A stretch of 64,000 nucleotides of DNA, taken from contig NC_044573.1 of NCBI RefSeq assembly GCF_901933205.1, forward strand, positions 62,239,993-62,303,992, given 5' to 3'. Of the stretch, positions 1 to 13,269 are shown piece after piece. The stretch is from Camarhynchus parvulus (lineage: Eukaryota > Chordata > Aves > Passeriformes > Thraupidae). Position 1 is the stretch's first letter, and every line of letters begins with the position of its first letter. The notes beneath the pieces were generated by a model. That model saw only the letters and a list, made by a program, of their open reading frames with translations, had not been told where the DNA came from and did no database searches. The translations under genes were made by a program, and so were the position numbers.

Positions 1-2480
1 GCCCCAGAGATGGCAGTGCCGGCTGTTATCTCTGCTCTCCAGTTCTCAACCAGGAATAGAGCAGCAACAAATGCACTCAATCCTACACTGAAAAGCAGCC
101 ATACAGAAAGGCCTGAGCTGGAAATCCCAGCTTTTTGATGGCTTTAATCAAATGCAACAGCTCTGGGAGGAGAGGTGAGAGTGAGCATGTGGGGAGAGTG
201 AGGGAGGTAAGGTGAGAGTGGGGAGGTAGTAAAAATTGACCTTTTTTAAATTTGCGTTGATTCACCTCTGATCTTACATGCTTTTTCCTAAATTCTGAAA
301 AGGTACAGAAATGAGGCCAAGATACAGATAAAAAAAATAAAATTAACCATTCCCTCTCAAAAGATATGCCTAGAAAAAAAAATTATAGTTAATACTTCTA
401 GTAAGGATTAATCAAGCCATTAAACTATAAAAAGCTTCATAAAAAAAAAAGGTGGATCTCTAAATCTCATCTTTCAGTTCTTCCAGAGTACTTACTTAAT
501 TTTAAGCAACAGAATTTCAGATTCTAGGTTTTACAAAAATCTAAAGAACAAGCAACTTTTAAAATCATTAAGGTGTGAAGTTTTAATTGACTTTTTTGGT
601 TGTCAGAATCATGAGGCGGATATCACTTCATGTGGATGTGCAAAATTGATCAGCTGAATAAATTTATTCAGTTTTCTTCTATGTTCTGTAGACCACCAAC
701 TGCTACTAAAGAGGCCTCCAGCTTTCTTCCTTCTCCCTTTATATGACAAAATTTACCTCTCTACAATGGCTGGATTGTTAACCAGTCACTTAATTAACAC
801 AATGAATATACAGCTGAATGTTTCATTACATCCCTTCAAGATAACTAAGTTTCTGTAACAACATTCAATTTCCATGCTAAGATGTGTGAATTATTATAGT
901 TGACTCAACCCAAGAAATTGCATCTCCTTAAAGGAGATTACAGCAAGTAGGTTTCCATTTGGAATTATTTTAATACTCAGTAAAGCAAAATGAATCAGTA
1001 TAATAATATTAGTATCATAATAATCTTATTTTTTTTTTTTTAGCTTAAAAACTTGCTAGAATAGAATACACTGAGTCTCTTGGGAAATCTGTTCAAGAAA
1101 CACATCCAATTTATTCTGTTTTACTTTGGAGTGTTACTTCCAGCTACCTATAACTAATGAGAATCCAGAAGGAGAGAAGGCACATAAAAGTGAGTTACTC
1201 ATTAATAAAAGGAAATACATGGACAGCATGTACTCTCTCTTCAAACTGTAAATAATAAAACTACCAATTCAGAACAGGAAAAGCCAGCATTGCCTTTTCA
1301 GTGATGCTTTCTCCTAAAAGGATCATGCCTTATGATAAACACCTTCCATGTTCAAGTGGAGACTTTCCAATCACATCAATGATAGGTTGTTTCCATTAGA
1401 AATTGGCTGAGAATTATTTTTATTCAATTTAATTCCTTCCAAAATTCTAGCTTTTCCAGCAAACAAATGCAAGTTCAAGGGGAAAAAAACCAAATATTCC
1501 TCCAATCCTCACACATTCATCTTTTTAAGCTTTTTTAAGCTCTCTGAGGTAAACAGCAAGCACTTTTAGTGACAGTTTCTGAGTAATGATGGGGAAAAGA
1601 GGGGAAGTGGTTGAAAGCACCACTGGCTTCTTAATGCCATCTCTTTTATATTACTCAGGGAACACATGTTCAATCACTGCTTATGAAACAGCTTTGACAA
1701 CATGGAGAGGAGCTTTTTGCTTGATGTTTGCTTAAATGAAACTCCATCTATTGTAGGAGCAATTGCTTATAGTTTACTTTTTGGCGTGGCTCTTTAGTAT
1801 TTTTTTGTTAAACAGAAGCAACTCACAGTCTTAACGATAGATTAGTCAGTGGCTGTCTTCTCTGGAGCCTTTGTTACTGAGAGGTTTCACTGCAATCCAG
1901 CTCTTCTGGGAAGAAATTTAGAGAAAATATCAGAACGGTGGTAACAACAGAATTTCTAACACCTGACCTTTCCAAGAAGAAAAACAAGCGAGACACATTA
2001 GAAGACCCCATCCCCGCTCAGGGACCTTTCTTTTAAAGTCACACCATTGCACATGATGCCTACTCCCAAGAAAGCAATAGGCTCAGTGTTTCATTTCTGA
2101 ACACAGAACATAACTATCACATTAAAGCTTTAGCAAAACATGTTTACGTAAGTCCCTGCATTTTTATTATACTGCATTGTGCCTTGGAGAAAGCTTTTCT
2201 TAAGTGAACAAAGGCTGCAGCAGACTTAATTAGACTTGAAACCTGAAATAGATCGCATGTCATACACTTAGAAATTGTTTTACAACACTGGATTTAACCA
2301 TATCTAAAGCAGATTGTATTGGCAAGATATTTTAAGGCAGGGAGTGCAAACCACTACGCTGTTGCTAGCATCTATTTGTTATTTTTTATTAAAGGTACTG
2401 TCAACTGGCCTTCTTTCAGTCTGTTAAATAAGGTTCCTCTTCCCTGTTATGTTTTTCATGCATAAATAGTTAACAAAGGC
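1..2480. other. AT-rich non-coding stretch
   Basis: No convincing exon, RNA gene or repeat family is recognisable here. The sequence is AT-rich with short homopolymer A/T runs, and open frames are short and lack family resemblance. By synteny it could be intronic sequence of a - strand PKIB transcript, but nothing in the bases shows that. Confidence 0.5.
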
Positions 2481-2830
2481 TTCACAGCAACTTTTCAGAG
2501 GCTCAGCTTTGAGCTTGGAATGACAGGGTCACGGGACAACTCTGGACAGGGCTCCGGAGTCTCTGGTCCAGCACCAAGGTCAGAAGGGACTGTGCTCCCT
2601 CGGGGCTGGAACTCCCCAGAGCAGACCTGGCACAGCCACTCTGGGCAGCCCACACCACTGCCTCCTTGGATTCTTTTCCTTGTGCACCATCTGAACCTCT
2701 GGCTTGCTCCTCCCTCCCCGTGGTACCAGAGGCTGCTGTCAGCACCTCCAGAGCCATCTTCTTCCAGACTGAGCCAGCCCATCCCTCAGCCTTTCTTCAT
2801 GGGGCAACTGCTCCAGCCATGACCATCGTG
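2480..2830 (-). repeat. GC-rich segment, possibly an old CR1 LINE fragment
   Basis: This segment is clearly more GC-rich than its surroundings and has open frames on both strands, as old GC-rich repeats often do. Read on the - strand, the right end (about 2760-2830) resembles the CR1 stretch in which a GGAGCA-type start is followed by ATGAAGAAAGGCTGAG. The left part is not recognised. It could instead be unique GC-rich DNA. The overlapping frames of 84-100 codons are not counted as genes. Confidence 0.35.
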
Positions 2831-5800
2831 CTTTTGGTACTCTAGAAAATGGCTCCTTCCCCGGAGGAGAGTGCATCCTGTTTTGCAAGGAAACAGGAAA
2901 GGTGAACTACACTGATGGCACAACATCATCTGACTCCCTGTGTCCAGGGAACCACAATCCTGTGCCCAAGCCCTGCTCTGCTACAGGCAGGGTTGCAGCT
3001 AAATCACTGTCTTCCCATCATAAGTTATCTCTGTGGCAGCATCCCATCCATCCTCTGGAAGAAATGGCAACAATTGCTGACCTCTGCCCTGCTCCTCAGT
3101 TCCATGGTGGTTTTCCTTTTTTTTTTTTTTTCAGACCAGTTTATAAAACCAATCCTCAAAATTTCTATTCATACAAACAGCAGAAAAACTTCAGCACTCC
3201 CACTGTATCGTGGACTTAAATCAAGATGAAGTACCATGTGATTGCTTAACACTTTTTGTGTCATCTGCCAAAGCAAACGATATTCACAACTGGCTAAGCC
3301 CTGAGAAATACGTATACTTCAAGCAAACCATATCCTTCTACTTGGTACTATGGGGAAATTCTAGTTCAAACACTATTTTCAGAACCGCTTGTCCATTCAG
3401 AATTTCTAGGCATCATCTTCCCATCTTCTGCTTCCTTTAGTCCTCTCACCCAACCAAACCTCATCAACAAGAGATGGAAGAGACATAACAAGGTATATTT
3501 CCAGGACAAATCTTACCAACACTATTTAATGGTGTTAATTAAGGACTTAGTTAAGGACTATAAAATCCACCTCTGTAGATAGAAAGTGCTTATGAACAAA
3601 GCATACCATGTATTGGCCAGGAACTAAAGTTATTTTTGATGAGGCAGAGGAAGGGTACAGAATCATCTCAATGACAATGTCTTTGTCATTACTCAGTGAA
3701 ATACCACAGAGCACTTTCTTCACTTAGTATGAAATATTTAAGAGCTGCAAATGCTTCTGCATCTGTCTGAGCAAGACCAAGGTACCTTGTAATGAAGAAG
3801 ACATAAAATATCGATGGGTCAGGTGCTCAGCTAAAAGACACAAATGACACAAGACTCCAAAGCCAGCAAAACAAAACTTAAAAGGGATGCTCAGCCTGAG
3901 CAAAGGGCAGTGCTTTATACAGACAGAACATCAAGTTGTGTGGTGTTGAACGCTGCACATCTTCCAAGGGCATTTCAACAACTCCAAAGCTGCATTACTA
4001 ATCACAGTTCCAGGTTTGCCTATGGACAAACTTCTGGATTTCCAACAGAATGTTGTGGATCAGTTGCAAAGGTAATTGAAAAAAGCTAAAATAAAAGGCT
4101 ACCCATTTGTCCATGGGGGCTGGAAAGCAGTATAAATTATTCCCTCTGTTCTGCCTCAGCAGGTGCTCAGAATGGCAAGCATAAACATCACTGTGTACTG
4201 TAAACCCAGTTCACCTTCCTCTGTTGGATGGAATATGTGGACAGGATGGGGAAAGACAACAGAGACAGCTTTGCTATTATTATATGTGCAGTAAGTACTG
4301 CTTAATCTGTAGATTAAAAGAAGAAGCAGCAAAAAGAAAAAAGCAAGTGCTCCCTGATCTGCAACTGTTCTTCTGGGATCTTCCTAGGGACACAGAAAAT
4401 TGAATATTTTTCATTCAGAGCTGCATCCTTGCAGCACAACCCAGCATAGAAACTGCCCCTACCTCTGGTTTCAGCACGGAAAGATGTGTGCCACATACCA
4501 AAGCAAAGACATGCACAAAACCTCTGCTGCGTATATTTAGTGCTTTTTGTGCTCAGGGAAGCTGGCTGAAATGCTCCTGTGAAAGTGCTTCAGCCTGGGT
4601 GCACCTGGCCAGAGCTCCACACCCCAAGGCTGCTCAAGATCTGTCTCCCCACATACAGGGCAAACCTGACCCTCGTAAAATCATCACCTCCCTCTGCTGA
4701 CTGTTTTTTTTTTGGCTATACTCAGACACACTGCCTCAGCCACAGCTAAACCATGTGAAGGACTCCTGCTGCCAGCCCACCCCAGCCCTCCCCTGGTCTC
4801 TGGGCACAGGCCACACTCCCTCTCTGCAGGATGTCACTGCCTTTCTCTGCCCTGCCAAGGTAAGGGCACAAGATTGCACATCCTACCCAATCCTTCCCCA
4901 CAGCACAAGTTAAACACTTCCCTGGCAGGGTTTTCATATCCATCCCTTGGATGCATTTGAAGTGAAGCAGACTGGGTAGCACCTACGTACGATGCTACAT
5001 CCCACGTTTCTGGGAGCGATGTAACCACTGGTGAGAAACTGCTGTGGGAGTTGTCTCTGACACCAGCTGGGAGGCACCCAGCCCAGGCTGTGGGGTGGCA
5101 GCTACCTGGAGCACAGGGAGAGCCTGTGGGGCTGCCAGAAGCCAGGTCCTTGCAGCAGGGAAGGATGTTTGGCTTCAGCCAAGCGCAAGAGGATGAGGCA
5201 GGGCAAGACCTCACATAAGCGTTTGTTCCCAGAAAAAGACATCACTGTGCACCTTGTCCTTCTTCTTGCTAATATCAAACCAGAATAAAGTCAAATGGAA
5301 TTGCTATGCAAACATGGTGGTGCTCTGTCTTCAGTGGGGAATGAAGGCTTTCATGTATATAAATGACTGTAAAAGATGTAGAGGAGAGCTTTGTGCAACG
5401 TAAATGCAGAAAAATATTTTCAAAGAAATCAACATTATTCGGTGACCACTTTATTATTTATATATGTACATTCATACCCAGAGAACAAGGCTAGTTGATA
5501 CAATTTCTACAACAGGAAAAAAGCTAGCAAATCAACTTAATACACTATTAAATCTTTCAAAAGAAAAAAAATTAAAATAAAAAAAAAATCAACCAAACCC
5601 AACCATCTCAAAAAAACCTACCCACAGTAATTTTACAGGGAGATAATGAAAGAGAAAAGACACATAAGTATTGTCATGCTATTAATGTTGGCAAGACAAG
5701 AAAGGAGAAAATGGGCAATTACCCGTAAACACAGCTCCTCAGTTGTGTAACAAAACAAATAATCAGAACAAAACCCACCACCTAAAAGTCAATAAAAGCA

Positions 5801-8780
5801 CATGTATTCATAAAGGTCTTGCTAGATAAACTCACAACACCTTTTCATATTTCTCCTCCATTATCCTTCTCATGACACGGGGAGAGTGTTACAGCATCCT
5901 GCTGTGCAGAAAAAGCAGGAGAGGACGTTCAGATGCAGCCTTAACCAGAAGAAACAGCAGTGGCAGTAGGAAGCAAATTGAAGTCTAATCAAAAACTTGT
6001 AAGCAATTGAGAGAAACTGATTGTGGAAGAAGCTAGGCTTTATTGTGACCACAGTAATCGAGTGTTTGCACTGAGTCAAGAAAACAAAGAAAATTATTGC
6101 ACCACTGGCTATCAACCCTGTATCAAGAAGTATTAAATTATGGACAAGGAAAGCAAAACATCAGCTTATGAAGTTGAGGAATGACAGTGTTAGTATTCAT
6201 AGCTCATTATCAGAAACATCTCAGACCTATTGAGCTTGTTTTGAGAGGACTATGGAGAAAAAAAAGCCTGATCAAAACTTTCACAACTGTGCACTCCCAT
6301 GGAGCAAATTGAAAAATATAATCACCAAGCCTTGAGCAGCAGAAGTTAAAAAGCTCAGCATCCCATGGAGCACCCATAGAAATTTTCTGATGTCTATTAA
6401 GCTGAATGCTTTCTACAGTGCTTCCTTCAGTGAGGGCATCAACCCCATCTCCCTCATCTCCCTGGCTACCAGAAGCCTTGAGGTTTGTAAAATTTCATCA
6501 CTTTGAAATCTCTGCTCTTCTGCTTATATTGGCAGAAATTAATCCCCAAGGGTAAACAAAATACACCAAGGCAATGAGGGGAGCTATCAGTCAGACAGCA
6601 TTATTATTGTTTCAGCTTCATCTCCTTAGGAAACCAGGCTGAAATTAATATAGTCAGGGCAGAAGGGAAGAAATAACAAACATAAATCTAAAATGGGAGA
6701 AACTTCTAAAACCAGAATCTTTAAGTCAAGTACAGAAGACATTATTTCACGTGAGGAAAGCCAGATTTGGGAGCTTTTCACAAACAGATCACCATTTCTG
6801 ACTTTCTAGGATTTCTGCTAAGCCACACTCTTAGGCTGCAATGAAAATCTGGATGATCCCCTTGTAAAAACACAAACGCCAGAATCTTAATCCATTCTAA
6901 CACAGATGTTTGACTGTCTAAATACTTCTACCAGACAAGATCACTTGGATTTATTTTTGTAATTCTCCCCTTTCAGTGGTGGGGGTGATCCCATGGGTCT
7001 GAGTGGCCAGTCTGGATCCCACAGAGTGCAAAAAATCGATCAAAAATCCTGAATTGTTCCACTGCTCACAAAACTATTTGAGAGAACGAGGTGCACCCTA
7101 GGGAGAAGCTGCAAGGCACGGAGGCTCTTTGGACATCAAGTGAAGAGAACACATCAATTTCCCTCACTTTTCCCCCAAAGCCAGTCAAGAGGAAGCCATG
7201 CCTAGACAACTGAGCGGGGTCCTGAGGCATCTTCACCAAGGAGGAGAAATCAACAAAGTACAGGAAAAGGCCAGCAGGAGTTCAGGGAACATATGATCTT
7301 GAGCTGGCGGAGACAACTATACAAATTATTCCTCACAGATTGTCCACCCCAGGTTTTAGAAACTGAAGGAAACAGTTACATTCTGAAAGGCTCATTAAAA
7401 ACCCTCATCAGTATACTAACATATACTGTTATATGTTAGTATATATTAGTTAGTATATAGAAAATATTATTTGCTAACAGGAAAGTCAGTGAATGGACAC
7501 AAGGGAACTGTTTTGCACTTTCAGACAGATTAACAATATGACCTGAGTTTCTCTGCATTTCATGACTTGCATCAATATTTTTTTACATTTGTCATGATTT
7601 TCAAGTTCATGCATATTTTTATAGCAAACTGATGTGTTATGCTGTTTTGCCTTAATTTGCAACTGTCATGACACATCTAATTTAAAAAAAGAGAAAAAGA
7701 AAAGAGACTGGTCTCTGTTCCAACAAGATATATTACAAAACCAAGGTACAGAACTAAACCTTCACTCTAATAGTGCACTAAAGTGTGTGATTTCAGAAGT
7801 TCTGTATTTATAGTTAAGTTTCAAATTATCTTACTTAAATTTGTAAGTATTTGCTATCAAGCACAATGTAATATTTCAAAACGATAATGGCTTGCACATT
7901 CAAATTCAAAACTTCAAAGAGAATATTATAAGTTGAAACAAAAAAATTCAGTAACTCAGACCATTGTCATCTCCATGACTTCCTCAGTCAGAAAAGATAA
8001 ACAAAGTGTCATTGTCTTCCCTTCAGCTGTTTTTAAGGTCTCTGTTTTGATCAAATTTTTATCAAGAAATTGGTTTTTTTTCCTAGATACAGAAGGTGAT
8101 GAAGTTATACTGTGTAAGTCAATATGGCCTGTGTATTTCCACATTAACCAGTCCTAACCACAATGCCCCCAAAGGTAATTTTATCCATTGCTTCAGGAAT
8201 TTTTAATACTCCTTTACTTCTCTCTTTGCTAAAAACACTTGCCTGCTCTACAGAGTCCAAAAATAACTTCAACAACTGCAAAGAAGCATCATTTATAACT
8301 GGATTAAGAAACAATTCTCTTACGGTCAACATTCAGTGGCAATCAGAAAGAAAAAAAAAAATTCCTGCCTTGCATGCGATCTAAATACAAAGACATTCCT
8401 TGCAAACACAGAAAGCTGCAAGTCGGTGATGTATTTTAACTGGTCTTCTAGGAATATATTTTGCATCCACAAACTACATGTTACTTGTTCATTATCGTGT
8501 CTGTGCAACTTAACTTATGGACTTCATGCACAACTGTTATGTTTCAAATACGTGTTGTGATATACCTAAGCAGTAAATTACTCTCTAGCCTTCGTGTTGT
8601 CACCACTGATTAATTTGACCACATAAACATAATTTCATTAAGGAGACGTGCTTAAAAATCGCACCTGGCGCACTTCTGATTGCTTTTCTGCCGGAGAAAA
8701 AGTCATTTCAGTTTCCTTCCCGATGAGAGGCAGCCTATGTATAACACAGATTAGCGGCTTCCCCGAAAGGTTAATAATAC
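2831..8780. other. Non-coding AT-rich stretch
   Basis: I see no supported gene. The stretch contains poly-A/T runs (3118-3130, 5566-5588), a perfect inverted repeat at 7412-7443 listed separately, and only short chance open frames. No PKIB coding exon (the RRNALPDI pseudosubstrate motif) was found on the - strand. Confidence 0.5.
7412..7443. repeat. Perfect 13-bp inverted repeat with 6-nt loop
   Basis: The left arm TATACTAACATAT (7412-7424) and right arm ATATGTTAGTATA (7431-7443) are exact reverse complements around the loop ACTGTT. A partial further copy of the arm (TTAGTATATA-like) follows. It could form an AT-rich hairpin or cruciform, or be the remnant of a small palindromic transposon. 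No function is implied. Confidence 0.8.
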
Positions 8781-8789
8781 CTGGCGCTA

Positions 8790-9660
8790 AGGAACATTAA
8801 ACCCGGTCAGTCCGGAAGCATCCAGGGCAGGGAGGCAGAGGCAGATCGCCCGTGACCTATCCCGAAGAACGCCTGGGACGCGGTGGTCGGACACGGGACA
8901 CCACGTCCCCAGGACCACCCTCCCCAGCAGCTTCACCGCTCCTCGCCCGCCCTCTGCTCCAAACTTCTCCCCGTTCCCTTCGATGCCCGAAGGGCTGCCC
9001 AGGGCCGGCAGGGACGCGCTCAGTACCTGGGCACTCCACGTCGCCGGGAACGCTCCGGTTGGCGAGCGGCCCCTCCGCGACCCCCCCGCTCCTGCGGGAT
9101 GTTCCCAGCCGGCAGCCACAACCCGGGCGGCGACCCAGCCCCGGCAGCCACGGCCCGGGCAGAGCGGGACCCCGCCCGCGCCTCTCGCCCCCCGCCCGGC
9201 CCCGGCTTCCCCCGCCGCCGCCGCCCTCACCCGGCGCCGCAGGTCCCTGCCCTCGGATGGCGCTGCGCCGGAGCCGCGGCCGTGCCCGGGGGCGGCGGGC
9301 TGCCGCGGGATGTGGTGCCGGGGTGCCGCGCCAGGAGGCGGCGGGAAGCCGTGCCCGCCCCCCGCAGCCCGTCCCGGCGGGAGCAGCGGGAGGGGGGCCG
9401 GGCCCCGGGGGCTGCCAGGCCCGGAGGTGGCCGGCGTGGGGCACCGTTCCCCAAAACACCGAGCGGGGCTGGCTCAGGCTGCCGCTGCTGCCGGTAGCGG
9501 GGACAGGGCTGGGACACCCCGGCAGCCTGCACGGAGAGACGCACCTGCCCAGGGTCCCTGTCCCCCGCGGCCCTCACAGCGCACAGAGGTGTCCCGCTGC
9601 ACACTGAGGTGGGGGGAAAGAGCAGGTCCCGGTGCCCTGAAAACAATGGGGAAAACAGCG
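8790..9660 (-). promoter_or_regulatory. Orphan CpG island, candidate promoter and first exon (possibly PKIB)
   Basis: About 870 bp of very GC- and CpG-rich sequence sits in an otherwise AT-rich 30 kb, which is the usual signature of a vertebrate promoter. On the - strand there are splice-donor-like sites at CCAG|GTACTG (exon would end at 9027) and CAG|GTAAGC (exon would end at 9666). The first leaves several hundred GC-rich bases upstream as a possible non-coding first exon. Conserved gene order predicts PKIB, divergent from SERINC1, to the left, so a PKIB 5' exon is the leading idea. The long open frames on both strands (up to about 280 codons) are expected from GC richness and few stop codons and match no known family. 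Confidence 0.6.
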
Positions 9661-9669
9661 CTTACCTGG

Positions 9670-12570
9670 AGCTTTGCTGACTTTACTCCCTTTTCTTTCT
9701 CCTCTTTTTGGCTGCAGTCCCTCAAACTGCACCAGCAAAATGACACAGGACATCCTCCCACTCCTGCCCGACGCAAGCAGCGAGCGTGTGACAAAAAGTT
9801 GGCACCTGGATGTAGCCATATGTGACCCTTTTTGGCTCCGAGCCTTGTTACGTCGCACAGGGAGAGGCCGTGGTGCAGCTGCACGCCTCTGTCAAGGCTG
9901 CTGGCCTCTGGGACATGCCTTCATGCAAGGAGTTTGGGAAAACCCAGCCTTGGCCTGGAAGCAGCAGTCTTTGCCGTTTTCCGCTTAAAATGGTGCCCTG
10001 TGAAGAGTGCTGCAAGTTCTCTGTCTTAAAGACTGTGTTCAGTGGAAACACAAAATTAACATCTTCAGGCATATTCTACCACATTATACCAAACTGGCTT
10101 TGAAAGCTTTTTAAAAGATCTAGAGATTTTCAGCATAGCATAGATTTGTTGGTTGCTTTTTATTTTTTTTTAATTGCACCAAAAGGACTCTAGATAATCT
10201 ATTTTGAAATCACTTTAGACAGTTTTGAAAATCACACTACGATCTATCTATCTATATACATATACATATGAGACTTCATCCAGCTGTTTCCATATATCCA
10301 GTCAGAGCCAAATGGAAAGAGAATCTGCACAGAGATTTTCCATTTATACTCAAAAACTTTCCATTTATATTCTGAGAACTGGACAAATGCAGACAAAGGT
10401 GGGTATCTTACCTGTGCTTTTCAGTGTTTACACTACAAACCATGTCAAGCTTTTTATCATATTTATTTATGATAACAAATAAAGAGAAACAGAGGATTAG
10501 AAACTTATTCCATTTTGAAAATGAGGTTGGCTTTCATGAACCTAAAATCCCTTGGTTTTATTTCTTACATATTTCTGGCGTGACCTAGAATACTTAGGAT
10601 CTATTTTTAACATTATTTAAGCCATGTTGTTAAAGTAATCCTATTTACAATGGGAACTCTAAACACCAAATAACTCAGGTGATGGCTTAGAATTGGTTGA
10701 TTATGTTGCATTTTTATCAGATCTTTCCAAATGTCCTCTTAAAGTACAAGAGCTGTAGTTTGGAGTCCTGCCAATACTCCCTCTAAAATATTTTTCTTGG
10801 AATATAATTTGCTGTATCTCCTTTAATGATTAGTTTCTTTGCAATTTATTTCATTATTTGGGCAGATGGCTCGATTTCTCAAAAAATCCTCTTATGACTA
10901 CTATTTTTAGCTTAATGACAAAAATAACTGGTAGGTGTCTTTCCTTTCCCAGGTTATAAGGAAGGTTTATTCAGAAGAATGATTCTGCAGTTATTCTCTC
11001 ACAAAGTTAGTATTTGTACTATAGATTTACATTTAGCAGAAACTGAAATCCAGTGTGCTGGTCACCTTCAGGGTTTTATTTGTGTGAGAACACGTGAGCT
11101 AAGGAGAATACACAGATATTGGTGCCAAGGTCCTGTCCTGCACTTAGCTTGGTAACATGGAGGCCTTGACTTCCTTCTAGCTCACCTGTATGTCTTCTGA
11201 GGGAGAACCCAAGCCATGTGTTCCTTCAGGCTGAGGCAGTGGTAGGAGTTGTGAGGTAGCAGGAGATGCTCCTCACCTTTCCTGATGTGGCTGGCAGATG
11301 CTGTGTGCAGGTGGGACTTCGTGCGTGGGGTTTGGAGTGGAGCCCTGCGGACACCTGCTCTCAATCAGATCCAACACGAACACCTGGAGGAGCCACTGAT
11401 ACCTAAGAGTGAGATGATTATTCCATGACAACAATTTTTCAGGGATGTGTGTGTTCCCAGAGTGGCACTGAGAGAAAAATCCTTTCTGCAAAGGAGTGAA
11501 TCAGATACCTTAGTGGTGTTCAGCAGTGGAAAACTGCTTTGAAGCAGCTGGGATCAACTTATTTTCTGCTAAGGGCATGCCTTGACAGAAATGTGGAGCT
11601 TCCCTACTTAGAGCCACAGCTGGGTTGCTCTTTCATTTCTTTATTATAAACTGCTATTTCTTTATTTTAATTTCTCCTTTCTTGTAGCAAAATCAATGTC
11701 ACTTGAAAAAGAGATTTTGTATGTGTACACCTTGCCAAGAATATTTTCATATTGTAGCTCTGTGCAATTTCTATATTTTCAAATATCTGCAGGATTAGGA
11801 AAAACTTGTAGTGTACTTTAATACCCTAAAGGCCAGCCTATCTTTCTTTATATTATATTGTACTTATTGTTGGGAGTTTCAGATTCCCAAAGACACTTCT
11901 AATGAAATCAATTGCTGTCACAGGAAACAAAACAGTGAGGAAAATGTTGTAGATGACTGTGCTGAATTCCAGTTGTGAAATTTATGAAGGAGATTATGGT
12001 TTACTGTGGTGCCAAGGAGACAAGGAATGAAGTCAGTGGCCCAGATCCTTGCTAGTCCTGTGACCACGTTCCATGTTCCACTTGACATCTAAAATTTTAA
12101 ACAGGACATAAATAAAGTAAAAATGAAACAAAACCAAAATTCAGACTTTTATGACTGTCTTGCTCTCTGCAGCGGGCACTGGCAGTACCACCAGGAGGGG
12201 AAGGGGATACAGCTGGGGAGCAGTGGGGAGCTGCAGGGGCACCATCCTTCTCTGTAGGCCACCTCACTGGGTGGGCCATGTAGAAAACTTCCAGCCAATG
12301 GCCCTTCCCTGGGATAGAGCTTTGCTGAGTTGGGCTTTCATAGGATCTAAGCAGCCGTGGTACTGGATGTAGCAATGTACCAATGAAGCTGCCCTCTAAG
12401 CTGGAGACAGAATCTTGCCATAGTAAAGGCTTCTGAACTCTCTCCCTTCTGCTAGAGAACTGATTTTAGAAAGCTGACATTTTGGACTCCTTAAAAGCAT
12501 CAACTTAAGAGGTGCAAAATAAATCAATATTCCTTGGGGAGGAAAAAAATGATTCTTAGATAAATAAGAG
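9670..12570. other. Non-coding stretch
   Basis: No gene is recognised. A short TCTA/TACATA simple-sequence patch lies near 10240-10270. The remainder is AT-rich unique-looking sequence with short open frames only. Confidence 0.5.
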
Positions 12571-12573
12571 GAC

Positions 12574-12637
12574 AGAAGAGATTTTAAATAGAAGAGATTT
12601 TAAGTAGAAGAGATTTTAAATAGAAGAGATTTTATCT
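12574..12637. repeat. 16-bp minisatellite, four units
   Basis: Four consecutive 16-bp units of the form AGAAGAGATTTTAAAT run head to tail. The third-last base changes in the second unit and the end of the fourth has diverged. It is a simple tandem duplication with no associated gene. Confidence 0.85.
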
Positions 12638-13269
12638 GAAGGTAAAAGACATTTTTCCAGAAGTGGATGTTATGTGCAAGCAAGGACACTTACACAGATC
12701 CTAAACCTAAACAAATTAGGCTTAAAAATATAACTGAAGAGTTTGTAGATCAACTTGCTAAAGGCAACTATAAAAGTTACTCATAAAACCTTAGACCACA
12801 AGAACTAGGAAGTTCTGCAGAGCTGAGGGATTACCAAGGAGTAGAAGGCCCACAAAAAAGGCCATGAAAGAGGTGCTAATGCAACTCTTTCTTTGCAGTT
12901 TCTCTACCAAAGAGCTTGGAGACATTCATATCCATCCACTTTCTTTACAAAAATCAGATCTGCAGAGTTTTCCCATATTGAATGGCTTGAAGGAGGAAAA
13001 AAAAGCTCATATAAAGAAAATGGATAATAAAATCAGCTTGCCTGAGTCCTATTCACCTCTAAGTATCTTGAGAGGTCAGGTATTGAACAACTGTCCCACT
13101 AAGTTTGAGGTAAATTTCCCATTCAAATACTTTTTGAACTCAGCCAAATAGAAAGGTACAAAATCTTGAGAAGGGCTCCAGAGGGCATTTGTATTTGAGA
13201 CAATCCACTTAAAAATAACTTAAAAAATAGTATCACTTGGCATATGAATAACTCTGAACTAATACCATC

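Noticed and set aside
8852..9825. Long open frames of 139-280 codons on both strands
   Set aside because: They lie in a CpG island where stop codons are rare, run in several overlapping frames at once, are dominated by Pro, Arg, Gly and Ala, and show no domain.
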